DNA of 64,000 nt from Lachnospiraceae bacterium (GTDB lineage Bacteria; Bacillota; Clostridia; Lachnospirales; Lachnospiraceae), in the NCBI GenBank assembly GCA_017463255.1, contig JAFTPP010000003.1:62001-126000 (forward strand), in the 5' to 3' direction. A program made the position numbers and the translations under genes. The notes below the pieces were generated by a model that was given only the letters and a program-made list of their open reading frames with translations, had not been told where the DNA came from and did not search any database. Of the stretch, positions 17,481-25,976 are shown one piece after another; position 1 is the stretch's first letter, and each line of letters starts with the position of its first letter.

Positions 17481-18176
17481 TTATACGGTAACCACTGTTC
17501 CGTTAAATTTTCCGCTTACTGCTTTTACAATGCTGTCCTGCTCACGTAAATCAAACACCACCATAGGCATCTTATTGTCTCTGGCAAGAATTGATGCAGT
17601 CATATCAACTACCTGAAGATTCTTTTCAATTACCTCATCAATACTTACGCTATCATATCTCTTCGCCATAGGATTTTTACGTGGGTCATCATCATACACA
17701 CCATCAATGGCTTTAGCAAGCAGGATAGATTCTGCTTCTACCTCGATAGCCCTAAGTACAACACCTGTATCCGTTGAAAAATACGGATGTCCCGTTCCAC
17801 CTGCAAAGAATACTACCATACCACGTGCAAAGTACTTATTGGCACGATCTTTAGAAAACAGCTTGGTAAAAGAACCACACTCAAATGGTGTTAATATATT
17901 GGTCTGCATACCTTCTGATCTGAAAATCTCTGAAACATAAATACAGTTCATAATGGTTGCCAACATACCAATCTGGTCCGCTTTCGTTCTGTCAATATTC
18001 TCGCTGGTTCTTCCTCTCCAGAAATTACCTCCGCCGATAACAATACCAACCTGGGTTCCGGCATCTACAAGCTGTTTTACCTGTAAAGCCACACCTCGTA
18101 CGGTTTCTTCATCAAACCCTGTTTTTTTCTCACCGGCCAAAGCTTCTCCGCTTAATTTTAATAATATTCTTTTCAT
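17481..18176 (-). CDS. pyrH: UMP kinase
   Basis: Bacterial-type UMP kinase of the amino acid kinase fold, making UDP for nucleic acids and cell wall sugars. 231 residues: LLKLSGEALAG (4-14), VGIVIGGGNFWRGR, FFAGGTGHPYFSTDTGVVLRA, and the ATP-site region AKAIDGVYDDDPRKNPMAKR. In B. subtilis pyrH directly follows tsf; here an insert of about 8 kb of envelope genes lies between them, with pyrH 20 bases after the bactofilin gene. Confidence 0.97.
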   Translation of the reverse strand: MKRILLKLSGEALAGEKKTGFDEETVRGVALQVKQLVDAGTQVGIVIGGGNFWRGRTSENIDRTKADQIGMLATIMNCIYVSEIFRSEGMQTNILTPFECGSFTKLFSKDRANKYFARGMVVFFAGGTGHPYFSTDTGVVLRAIEVEAESILLAKAIDGVYDDDPRKNPMAKRYDSVSIDEVIEKNLQVVDMTASILARDNKMPMVVFDLREQDSIVKAVSGKFNGTVVTV

Positions 18177-18196
18177 GTGTCAGATCATCCTCTCAC

Positions 18197-18979
18197 TTAT
18201 TTCTTATATTCGTTAAAGAATGAAACCGGATTAACATCTGCGTAGCACTGTGAACACATACCTTCAATTACCGCACCGTTGTTAATCTGTACTGATTTAG
18301 ATTTGATGTTACCCATTACGATTGCTGATGAATCAAGGATAACCGGTCCCTGTACGTCAATATCACCTTTAATAGCTCCGGCAATAACAGCGCTTGTAGC
18401 AATGATGTTACCAATAATAACTGAACTCTGGCCAATCTTAACGCTTCCGTAACTATGTACCTGTCCGGTAATTTTTGCAGAGTCAGCAAAAATTTCAGCC
18501 GCAATGGAATCACCCTGAATACCACCTGATACATTTAACTTGCCAAGGATATCAATATTACCAATTACATTACCAATGATATCCATAGAACCTTTAGAAG
18601 TAATATCACCTTTAATCGTCATTCCTTCTGTAATAATTGCTACTTCATCCACTGCTTCTTCTCTTACCTGTGCTACATCGCTCATCTCTTTATCCCCTTT
18701 ACTCTCTACATTATCTGCTACGATCGGTTCTTCGTAAATTTCCTCTTCTTCTGGCATCACTTCTTCCGGCTCTTCGTCCAATTCTTCAGATTCTTCCTCA
18801 AGCTCCTCTATCTCAGCTTCAGGTTCTTCTAAATTCTCTTCTAAAGTCTCTTCCAAAGTTTCTGCTTCTGTTTCAACTTCATCTTCTGTAACTTCTGCTT
18901 CTTCCACAACTTCTTCATTCGGAAGCATCTCATTTACTGCCTGTGATAAGTCTTCCTTTAAATCTTGAAAAAACCCCAT
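18197..18979 (-). CDS. Bactofilin-type polymer-forming protein with acidic N-terminal extension
   Basis: Bactofilin (DUF583/polymer-forming cytoskeletal) domain in the C-terminal half (about 120-245), recognisable from the regular right-handed beta-helix repeats ITEGMTIKGDITSKGSMDIIG, GNVIGNIDILGKLNVSGG and IAGAIKGDIDVQGPVILDSSA. Residues 15-110 are extremely rich in Glu and probably disordered. The start is the ATG at 18979, preceded by GGAGGAAGAAAA. Bactofilins form scaffolds that localise cell wall enzymes; the preceding gene is a polysaccharide deacetylase, which fits a wall-related job. Confidence 0.87.
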   Translation of the reverse strand: MGFFQDLKEDLSQAVNEMLPNEEVVEEAEVTEDEVETEAETLEETLEENLEEPEAEIEELEEESEELDEEPEEVMPEEEEIYEEPIVADNVESKGDKEMSDVAQVREEAVDEVAIITEGMTIKGDITSKGSMDIIGNVIGNIDILGKLNVSGGIQGDSIAAEIFADSAKITGQVHSYGSVKIGQSSVIIGNIIATSAVIAGAIKGDIDVQGPVILDSSAIVMGNIKSKSVQINNGAVIEGMCSQCYADVNPVSFFNEYKK

Positions 18980-19032
18980 TTTTCTTCCTCCATTTATATT
19001 CATTCTATAAACCGTCTATCATGTAATTCCGA

Positions 19033-20097
19033 CTACTCTAACCATCTGTGTTGAACCAACTCAGTTTCATCTGTAATCGGTAAAATTACCGTATTTTCCA
19101 TCGCTTGTATTTTCTCAATAATTTCCGGCAACGCCTCTACCGTAGTATCTCTGTAAGCCGCATCATGAAAAAGTACAACTACCGTCTCATATTTATCCAC
19201 TCTGCTGATAACATTATTCACAATTTCTTCTTTGGTTAACTTGTATTCCGACGCATCCTCACTGGATACATTCCAGTCAAAATAAGAAATATTGTAATCT
19301 CGCAAATAGGTAAGATAGTCGTCAATATCCGTTCTGCAATACCCATTGCTGCTACCACCAGGGAAACGATATAAATCAATCACCTGACCCGTTACGTCAT
19401 ACAAATAGTCCTGTATTTTATGCAAGTCTTGTCTAAAATTCTCAACACTCTCATAAATATCCGTATACTCATGGGAAAAAGAATGCATCCCCAAACTATG
19501 CCCTTCTTCCACAATCCTTTGGTACATAGGAATATAATAATCCTTGGTCTTTCCTATAACAAAGAAAGTGGCTTTAACGTCATATTCCGCTAATACATCT
19601 AAAATCTTATCCGTATTTTCGCTGGGACCGTCATCAAAAGTAAAATATACCTTTCTTACTGTAACTTCTTCTTTGATATCTTCCACTTCTGATACAACCG
19701 GTTCTTTTTCTCCGACAGATGCTTCCGGTTCTTCCGGCTCTACCGGTATATCAAGCTGTTCCTCCAAAGGTTCTTCAGAAGGTTCTTCAGAAGGTTTTTC
19801 GGAAGACGGTTCTTTAAGTGTCTCCGGTATTTCTTCCATCATCTCTTGCCCGGTAGGTTGATTCCCTTTTCCGCCCGACTCATAATCTTTACTATCATTG
19901 GATTCATATACTATGGTAGTAACACCCTTCTTATCCAATTTATCCTGTAAAACACCCACCCTGATTGCTAATACCACACAAGTAACCGTGGGAATAAGGA
20001 TGAGTAAAGCAACAGTAGTAAGGATAATCCTCTTAAGTCGGTTTACTCTTTTTCTCCGATTTGCAGCCGGTTCTGTGGACCCATGTTTCTCCGACAT
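19033..20097 (-). CDS. Membrane-anchored polysaccharide deacetylase (NodB/PgdA type)
   Basis: Carbohydrate esterase family 4, probably acting on peptidoglycan or another wall glycan. 354 residues from the ATG at 20097. One membrane anchor near residues 23-45, a linker rich in Glu, Pro and Ser (about 75-150), then the NodB domain (about 155-350): FTFDDGPSENT with the catalytic and metal Asp pair, HSLGMHSFSHEYTD with the metal-binding HxxxH, YRFPGGSSNGY, DWNVSSEDAS, and the C-terminal VVLFHDAAYRDTT. It follows the LTA-synthase-like gene but has its own promoter-like sequence at 20132-20161. Confidence 0.92.
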   Translation of the reverse strand: MSEKHGSTEPAANRRKRVNRLKRIILTTVALLILIPTVTCVVLAIRVGVLQDKLDKKGVTTIVYESNDSKDYESGGKGNQPTGQEMMEEIPETLKEPSSEKPSEEPSEEPLEEQLDIPVEPEEPEASVGEKEPVVSEVEDIKEEVTVRKVYFTFDDGPSENTDKILDVLAEYDVKATFFVIGKTKDYYIPMYQRIVEEGHSLGMHSFSHEYTDIYESVENFRQDLHKIQDYLYDVTGQVIDLYRFPGGSSNGYCRTDIDDYLTYLRDYNISYFDWNVSSEDASEYKLTKEEIVNNVISRVDKYETVVVLFHDAAYRDTTVEALPEIIEKIQAMENTVILPITDETELVQHRWLE

Positions 20098-20131
20098 TCC
20101 TGCTGTTTCCTTTCCTTTACAAGTCCAATCT

Positions 20132-20161
20132 ATTGTAACACATAACACTATATGTTCGCAA
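20132..20161 (-). promoter_or_regulatory. Promoter candidate of the polysaccharide deacetylase
   Basis: Minus strand TTGCGA (20161-20156), 18-base spacer, TACAAT (20137-20132), about 35 bases before the chosen start. It lies in the gap after the upstream sulfatase gene. Confidence 0.45.
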
Positions 20162-20165
20162 GATT

Positions 20166-22319
20166 TTAATACTGTGTTTCATAGAGATAAACAGGCGTCT
20201 GACTGAGAATATATTTATCCTCTCCAATTTGCGCCACAGTGAATTCATCTCCATCCTTTAATGAGATACCCGGCACTAACAATGTGTTTTGATCCACATA
20301 TTCTGTGTCCAATCGTTCTCCGTCTCTAAGCACCACACTAAAATCATTAAAATAGGTACCTCTTACATATACTTTGCCATTTTCTTCTGTTGTAACAGAA
20401 TTAATCTCGATAGGACGGATACCCATAACAAGATCCGATGCTTTATACGGATTCACTCCATCATATACCATTCTATCCCCATACAGCATATCGTACTGTA
20501 AGAATTCCAGTTTATCCATATAATCTTCATCATCCATGGCATTCTGATGTAATGCCATAATGTATCCGCCCTCCATGTCCATCATCTTAAGAACATGGGC
20601 TGCAAGCTGATAAGATTCAAGATTCTTATCCTCTGCCTGTTTCTCAAAATTACTCCAAACAACATACTCCGTAGCTGTCAGTCTTCCGGAAGCCACATCT
20701 TTACTGCTAAGACCAAGATTCGGCAAGTGGTCACCAAATAAAACCACCATCGTTGGTTCATCAAAAGCATCAACTTTCTCAATAAGTTCACCAATTACCT
20801 TGTCAACCTCATACAATTGGTTGACATAATAACTCCACTCATTTTCTATTTCTTCATCCTCATATCGGATAAAAATCGGTTGCGGTTCTCCCAGTCGTTC
20901 CGAAGGATATTCCCCATGAGACTGTACTGTAATGGACATAACATAATCCCGTTCTTCTGTGGACTTCAATGTATCCATAATCTCTTTTACAAGAATCTCA
21001 TCCTTCATAAAATGATTCACATTATACTGGGCATCATACATATATTCCATGGACGTGAAAGTATCAAATCCAAGTTGTGAAAAAACAATGTGCCGGTCAT
21101 AAAACGTTCCGTCATTATTATGAATCGCATGCGTTTTATATCCTTGTTCACTTAAAATATATGCCATGCTTTCACAAGTTGTTTCCTTTAAAATAGTCTT
21201 ATATGGATACTCTCCCGGTCCAAAAAACTCCATATTCATACCGGTGATAATCTCAAACTCAGTATTGGCAGTTCCAGCACCGATACTGGGAACATATAAA
21301 TATCCGGAAGGGAAGTTTTCTTTTAAATATCTGAAATTCGGAACCGGATCTGCTGACATTTCAAGCCCCTTTACTTGCTGCACATCAAAGAATGATTCCA
21401 GTTGAACGAATACAAGATTCGGATTTATTACTTCACTATCACCACCTGCATTCTGATTATTTTCCCCTTGATTCTCATCTGAATCATTTCCCACACCATT
21501 GTCTTGTGTGTCATTATTTTCTCCTAATGTATCCTGAAGAATTTCTTCCATTCTTTCATCAGAATAATCCTCCGGTTCTTCCATTCCTAACTTAAATACA
21601 CTGTTGGAAAAACAATAAGGAAGTCCGTAATTTAAATAAGCATTCGCAATATTACTGTAATTAGCAGCACTAACACCGATTTTCACAAGTATACTGTCAA
21701 TACCTACTATACTTAAAATATAAACCGATACCAGACAGATTGTAGGAAGGTGATACATTTTTCCATCATACTTAGGCATCTTAAATCCGATAATAATGAT
21801 GGAAATAATAACCGCAATAATCAATACCACAATCATCACTATAACAAACATAGGTAAATAAAGCTTTGCAATGCGCAGTGCATCTTTTATTAACAACAAG
21901 TCTACTGCCGCAAAAGGAGTTGTCCTAAAGCAAAGCAAAACACCGTTTGTAATACCCAATGCCATAATGAGTATTGTTGCAAGACCACCATAAAGAACAC
22001 GTCTTCTGAACAGTGCCCCTATCCCCAGCACCAGCAACAACAATAATACATTATATACAAACATTACAGGACTCTTAATGAGATATACAAATGGTTTTAA
22101 AACAGAATGTCTGCTGATTGCTTCAATAATATAATTTAATGCAACTGCTTCTATTAACACACATTTCAGATATCTGTGATTATAATAATGGATACCGTCA
22201 TAAAACTTCTCTTTTTTGCTCTTTTTCTGTTCCTCTTTTATTTCTTCTGTTGAATTCTCGTTAAGTTCAACTGCAATTTTATCTTCTGCTTTTTCTTTTT
22301 TCCCCAATAACAATTTCAT
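20166..22319 (-). CDS. LTA synthase family sulfatase-fold membrane protein
   Basis: Probable glycerol-phosphate or related transferase of the lipoteichoic acid synthase family. 717 residues from the ATG at 22319; an ATG at 22352 overlapping the upstream gene is an alternative. An N-terminal cytoplasmic part is followed by about five membrane helices (about 45-205), a low-complexity Asn/Asp/Glu/Gly linker (about 255-300) and the alkaline-phosphatase-like outer domain: NLVFVQLESFFD with a metal Glu, IGAGTANTEFEIITG whose Thr matches the LtaS nucleophile position, YDRHIVFSQLGF, SHGEYP, and VVLFGDHLPNLG with the metal Asp and His. The cardiolipin synthase gene just upstream suggests linked use of phosphatidylglycerol. 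Confidence 0.88.
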   Translation of the reverse strand: MKLLLGKKEKAEDKIAVELNENSTEEIKEEQKKSKKEKFYDGIHYYNHRYLKCVLIEAVALNYIIEAISRHSVLKPFVYLIKSPVMFVYNVLLLLLVLGIGALFRRRVLYGGLATILIMALGITNGVLLCFRTTPFAAVDLLLIKDALRIAKLYLPMFVIVMIVVLIIAVIISIIIIGFKMPKYDGKMYHLPTICLVSVYILSIVGIDSILVKIGVSAANYSNIANAYLNYGLPYCFSNSVFKLGMEEPEDYSDERMEEILQDTLGENNDTQDNGVGNDSDENQGENNQNAGGDSEVINPNLVFVQLESFFDVQQVKGLEMSADPVPNFRYLKENFPSGYLYVPSIGAGTANTEFEIITGMNMEFFGPGEYPYKTILKETTCESMAYILSEQGYKTHAIHNNDGTFYDRHIVFSQLGFDTFTSMEYMYDAQYNVNHFMKDEILVKEIMDTLKSTEERDYVMSITVQSHGEYPSERLGEPQPIFIRYEDEEIENEWSYYVNQLYEVDKVIGELIEKVDAFDEPTMVVLFGDHLPNLGLSSKDVASGRLTATEYVVWSNFEKQAEDKNLESYQLAAHVLKMMDMEGGYIMALHQNAMDDEDYMDKLEFLQYDMLYGDRMVYDGVNPYKASDLVMGIRPIEINSVTTEENGKVYVRGTYFNDFSVVLRDGERLDTEYVDQNTLLVPGISLKDGDEFTVAQIGEDKYILSQTPVYLYETQY

Positions 22320-22335
22320 CTTCCAGTCAACCTTT

Positions 22336-23910
22336 CTATAATAGCGGTCCATAAAGTCTTAGGGCCTGTCCTAAAAATCGTTTGAATGCGGGTATCTTTT
22401 TATAATCCTCCATGGTAATTCTATGACATTTCTGAAGCGTTTCTTTAAAATCCGCTTCCAAGTCATAATTCACAGGATTCTTAAATATAAAAGCACCACA
22501 TTCAAAGTGATGATATAAACTTCTGTAATCCAAATTAATGGTTCCTACCACTCCCCTGATATCATCAGAAACAAACATCTTGGCATGAACAAATCCCGGT
22601 GTGTACTCATATATCTTAACACCGGCCTTTAATAATACAGGGTAGTAAGTTCTGGCAATGTACCACGGAATCTTTTTATCCGGAATATGTGGTAAAATAA
22701 TAGAAACATCAATTCCTTTTTTTGCAGCAAAAGTTAAAGTGCTTAACATGCCGTTATCAATCACCAGGTACGGTGTCATAATATGCACATACTTTTCCGC
22801 CTTATTAATGATGTCTATATATACATTCTCCGCCAAATCCTCTCCGTTGGCAGGATCATCACCATAAGGAATTATAAAACCACATTCCTTACTTTGCAAC
22901 TCTGTTGTTGAATCAATTAAATATTTCCTGTAATCTGCTTTCTTAACATTCCCCAAATGCCATAACTGTAAAAACATTACCGTAAAACTCTTTACAGCAT
23001 CTCCTGTAAGCTTCACTGCCACGTCCTTCCAATGTCCGTAAAGCTCTTTTTTATTAATATACTCGTCCGCAATATTAATTCCGCCGGTAAAAGCAACTTT
23101 TCCATCAATTACCAGAATTTTACGGTGATCACGATAATTCTGATGAGTAGAAAGCAAAGGTCTGATCGGAGCATAAACCCGTACATCAATTCCCATTTTT
23201 CTCAATTTCTTGGCATAAGTGGGCGATAAGTGCAACACCGTGTTCGTACCGTCATACATAAAGCGCACTTCAACACCTTCTTTTACTTTTTGTTCCAATA
23301 TTTCCAGCACGGAAGTTAACATAATTCCTTCTGATACAATAAAATATTCGAGAAAAATAAATTTTTCCGCTTTCTTTAGTTCACATAACATATCTTCCCA
23401 TTTATCCTCTCCCAAAGGATAATAGGTTGCTTTTGTATTCGTATAAGTAGGATATCCGCCCTGCTTTTGTAAATAGTGGGCTATGTCCTTAAGTCCCTCT
23501 TCTTCAGGCTCCATGGCTTTTATTACCTTATCATCCGTAACCATGTACTGTTCAGAACCGGCCCAAATATTTTTCATCGCCTTTCTAAGCCCTATGCTAC
23601 CGGGATTCACTAAAATAAAGATATATAGCACTACTCCAAATAATGGAAATGCACATAACGGAAGCATCCAAACCAACTTAAACTCTGTTTTAATATTAGC
23701 ATTTGTTACGTAGATAATCAGCAAAGCACTCAATAAAACAGAGGCTATATATACCTGGGTACCATATGGTTCCAACCATAAAAAGAAGGCCACAACAGAC
23801 CAAATCTGGAGAATCATTAACAGAAGTGTAATCATCGTACGACTGAAAATGATTCTAAACAAAAGACTACGACCTTTAGTTTTTACAAATGTTTTAACCT
23901 GTTTTTCCAT
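22336..23910 (-). CDS. cls: Cardiolipin synthase (phospholipase D superfamily)
   Basis: Makes cardiolipin from phosphatidylglycerol. 524 residues. Two N-terminal membrane helices (about 20-45 and 50-75, plus a third hydrophobic stretch near 80-100) as in Gram-positive ClsA, then two PLD catalytic motifs: HRKILVID (about 262-269) and HAKMFVSD (about 445-452), each followed by the GG/GTxNxDxRS part (GGINIADEY, GTINLDYRS). It starts the cls-LTA synthase transcript, with a near-perfect promoter at 23940-23968. Confidence 0.94.
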   Translation of the reverse strand: MEKQVKTFVKTKGRSLLFRIIFSRTMITLLLMILQIWSVVAFFLWLEPYGTQVYIASVLLSALLIIYVTNANIKTEFKLVWMLPLCAFPLFGVVLYIFILVNPGSIGLRKAMKNIWAGSEQYMVTDDKVIKAMEPEEEGLKDIAHYLQKQGGYPTYTNTKATYYPLGEDKWEDMLCELKKAEKFIFLEYFIVSEGIMLTSVLEILEQKVKEGVEVRFMYDGTNTVLHLSPTYAKKLRKMGIDVRVYAPIRPLLSTHQNYRDHRKILVIDGKVAFTGGINIADEYINKKELYGHWKDVAVKLTGDAVKSFTVMFLQLWHLGNVKKADYRKYLIDSTTELQSKECGFIIPYGDDPANGEDLAENVYIDIINKAEKYVHIMTPYLVIDNGMLSTLTFAAKKGIDVSIILPHIPDKKIPWYIARTYYPVLLKAGVKIYEYTPGFVHAKMFVSDDIRGVVGTINLDYRSLYHHFECGAFIFKNPVNYDLEADFKETLQKCHRITMEDYKKIPAFKRFLGQALRLYGPLL

Positions 23911-23939
23911 TGTGCTCCTCCTTTACTCATTTGATGTTT

Positions 23940-23968
23940 ATTATATACCATTCCAAGCATTAACTCAA
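23940..23968 (-). promoter_or_regulatory. Promoter of cls
   Basis: Minus strand TTGAGT (23968-23963), 17-base spacer, perfect TATAAT (23945-23940), about 29 bases before the start; GGAGGAGCACA precedes the ATG. Confidence 0.7.
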
Positions 23969-23974
23969 GAATGC

Positions 23975-24004
23975 AAAAAGAGCTGTTACTTATTGTAACA
24001 GCTC
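23975..24004 (-). terminator. Terminator after the GNAT gene
   Basis: Minus strand GAGCTGTTAC and GTAACAGCTC form a perfect 10-base-pair stem around AATAA, followed by TTTTT. It separates the lipoprotein-GNAT unit from cls. Confidence 0.9.
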
Positions 24005-24022
24005 ATAACGCGTAGGCAAGTT

Positions 24023-24787
24023 CTAAACCACAGGTCCTGTGGCAAATCCGGCCTCCATTGTAAATTGTTCGCGGAATCCCGCTTTATAACAGATATGTTC
24101 TGAAGGACCTGCCCACTGCCAGCACGCCGGAAAATTATGTGCTTTACAATACTCTACTACATAGTTTAACAGCTCGCTGGCATAGCCTTTAGAGCGATGC
24201 TCTTTTGCTGTTACGATATAGTCAAAACGGGTGTTTCCATAGTCCGACTTATGAATATCCGTATAAACCACTGCCTGCCCATTTAAATAGCCAACAAATA
24301 AGTATGTGCCCGCCTCCATGGTTCTTTTTTTAGTAACTTCAACTTCCCATGGTTCATTGCTTGGGACAAGAATATCTGTTGCCACATGCTCGTCCCACAT
24401 GTTTAACACACGAATCTCAAGACGTTGCGGTGTCTGAATCTGATTATCAGCATGAAGCAGCATTACCCTATGGTCGTCTTCCGGGGTATAGGTGTATCCA
24501 TGTTCATTCAAAATCATCTCATGCTTTCTGAAATAATCTTTTTCGTAAGGATGATATATGGATGCACGAATCCCAAGTTTCTTATAAAAAGCTGCAATAT
24601 CATCAAGTACTGCACCAAGGTCTTTTATCTTATCAGGATAAATACAAGCATGATTTCCATCATATGAATCGGTATTATCCTTCATATAAAACAAAATTCC
24701 ATATTCCTTTTCAATATAGGAAGCAAAGCGTTTGGGAAACTCTATTTCTTCCTGTTTGATACCATCAATAATCTGCTGATTAAGCAT
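24023..24787 (-). CDS. GNAT family N-acetyltransferase
   Basis: 254 residues. The C-terminal half (about 125-240) carries a GNAT acetyl-CoA binding region: FDYIVTAKEHRSKGYASELL with the RSKGYA pyrophosphate loop (about 197-202), then a helix and the CYKAGFREQFTMEAGF end typical of these enzymes. The N-terminal half is less clear and may be a second, degenerate GNAT-like lobe. The substrate cannot be told. It follows the lipoprotein gene by 26 bases and is probably cotranscribed with it. Confidence 0.85.
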   Translation of the reverse strand: MLNQQIIDGIKQEEIEFPKRFASYIEKEYGILFYMKDNTDSYDGNHACIYPDKIKDLGAVLDDIAAFYKKLGIRASIYHPYEKDYFRKHEMILNEHGYTYTPEDDHRVMLLHADNQIQTPQRLEIRVLNMWDEHVATDILVPSNEPWEVEVTKKRTMEAGTYLFVGYLNGQAVVYTDIHKSDYGNTRFDYIVTAKEHRSKGYASELLNYVVEYCKAHNFPACWQWAGPSEHICYKAGFREQFTMEAGFATGPVV

Positions 24788-24813
24788 TTGCCACCTCCTG
24801 ATTTCATCACTTT

Positions 24814-25743
24814 CTATGGAAGCTTTATGGTTTCATACTCATATTCGTAAGTATGTTCTTCTACGATTCCATCTAGTTCATTAGATTCCGTTTCACGAAT
24901 CACATCTCCATACTCATTATATTCTGTTTCTTTACAATCTCTATAAATTTGTGTTCCGTTTCCGGTATAATTCATAAGTTCCTGATACCAAAACTCTTCT
25001 ATTAATTTCCCTGCCTCGTCATATTCATACTCGGTTGCTTCTGCAAAACCACCATTACAATATACAGTTTCTTTTATCATTTTGTCATTCATGTATTCAT
25101 ATACATATTCACGGCATTCAAAAGTATTTTCTTCCTTAATTCTGATCAAATTACCTGATTCATAAAAATAGGATGCTTCACTAACTATATCAATATCGGT
25201 ATCAAACTCATACCAATTTGTCAGATTACCGTCATCATCATATTTGTACTCTATATAGTTACCCCTACTATAACTTTTAAGTGACACTTTCCCATTTTCA
25301 TTGTATTTATATGCTTGCCAAGATACATCCTCTTCATCATATTCTGTTTCTTTTACAAGCAAGCCTTTTTCAGCGTATTCAAACTCTATCCATTCATCAT
25401 CACTGTCAATTTTCTTAACGAGTAATCCGGCATCATTGTATTCATATCGATAGTCATCATCATCAACGAGATTGCCATTTTTATCATATTGATATTCTAC
25501 TTCATCTTCTAAAGTCGCTTCTTCTTCATTACGATATTTTACATATTCTTTCATTTTGACTTTGACTGCAACACTGTTAGATAATTCTTCCGTATCGTCT
25601 GACAAGTCCTGACTTGTTTCTTTTCCTTCATTATCATTTTCTGCATTATTTTTTTCTGTGCTGTCGTTTCCATCGCCGCAACCGCATAACAAACTGATTG
25701 TCAGACCAAAGGTCAGTACCAATTTTAATACTCTTTTTTTCAT
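24814..25743 (-). CDS. Lipoprotein with RHS/YD-like repeats
   Basis: 309 residues from the ATG at 25743, preceded by GAAGGAGAAAAAATT. The signal peptide (KKRVLKLVLTFGLTISLLCGC) ends in a lipobox with Cys at 22. After an acidic Asn/Glu linker come irregular repeats of about 20-30 residues with YDxNGNL/YNDAGLL/YDDDGNL/YDEAGKL cores, as in RHS/YD proteins but much more acidic. There is no toxin-like C-terminal domain, so an RHS toxin is unlikely. The function is unknown; cell-surface anchoring is well supported. Confidence 0.85.
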   Translation of the reverse strand: MKKRVLKLVLTFGLTISLLCGCGDGNDSTEKNNAENDNEGKETSQDLSDDTEELSNSVAVKVKMKEYVKYRNEEEATLEDEVEYQYDKNGNLVDDDDYRYEYNDAGLLVKKIDSDDEWIEFEYAEKGLLVKETEYDEEDVSWQAYKYNENGKVSLKSYSRGNYIEYKYDDDGNLTNWYEFDTDIDIVSEASYFYESGNLIRIKEENTFECREYVYEYMNDKMIKETVYCNGGFAEATEYEYDEAGKLIEEFWYQELMNYTGNGTQIYRDCKETEYNEYGDVIRETESNELDGIVEEHTYEYEYETIKLP

Positions 25744-25791
25744 AATTTTTTCTCCTTCGTATTTATAATTCATTCTAAATTAATCTTATGT

Positions 25792-25797
25792 ATTATA
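25792..25797 (-). promoter_or_regulatory. Extended -10 promoter candidate of the lipoprotein-GNAT pair
   Basis: Minus strand TGCTATAAT: a perfect TATAAT with an upstream TGN extension, but no good -35 at 16-18 bases. It lies about 50 bases before the lipoprotein start. Confidence 0.5.
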
Positions 25798-25839
25798 GCA
25801 TAATTCTACACAAATGTATTCAAAAACATAACGTAGCAC

Positions 25840-25972
25840 TTAGCACAAGCAGGCTATTCGCAGACCTTCGGTCTTACTCATAACCGTGCGTCGCACGATA
25901 AATACGAAAAAAAGACCGATTACGAGTAAACTCGCATCGGTCTTCATTTCATATTTACCTTGCTTGTGCTAA
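25840..25972 (-). repeat. Inverted repeat enclosing three hairpins after tsf
   Basis: TTAGCACAAGCA (25840-25851) and TGCTTGTGCTAA (25961-25972) are exact reverse complements. Between them lie AGACC-TTC-GGTCT (25862-25874), CGTGCG-T-CGCACG (25885-25897) and the tsf terminator hairpin (25913-25943). The right arm sits four bases after the tsf stop codon. Bases 25744-25976 contain no gene. Confidence 0.7.
25907..25943 (-). terminator. Terminator of rpsB-tsf
   Basis: Minus strand AGACCGAT...CGAG-loop-CTCG...ATCGGTCT forms a long stem with a small internal bulge, followed by a run of T residues (25912-25907). It is the middle structure of the repeat-bounded region after tsf. Confidence 0.9.
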
Positions 25973-25976
25973 ACGC

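Noticed and set aside
24814-25743. RHS toxin or contact-dependent inhibition system
   Set aside because: The protein is short, acidic and ends in repeats, with no toxin domain or immunity gene next to it.
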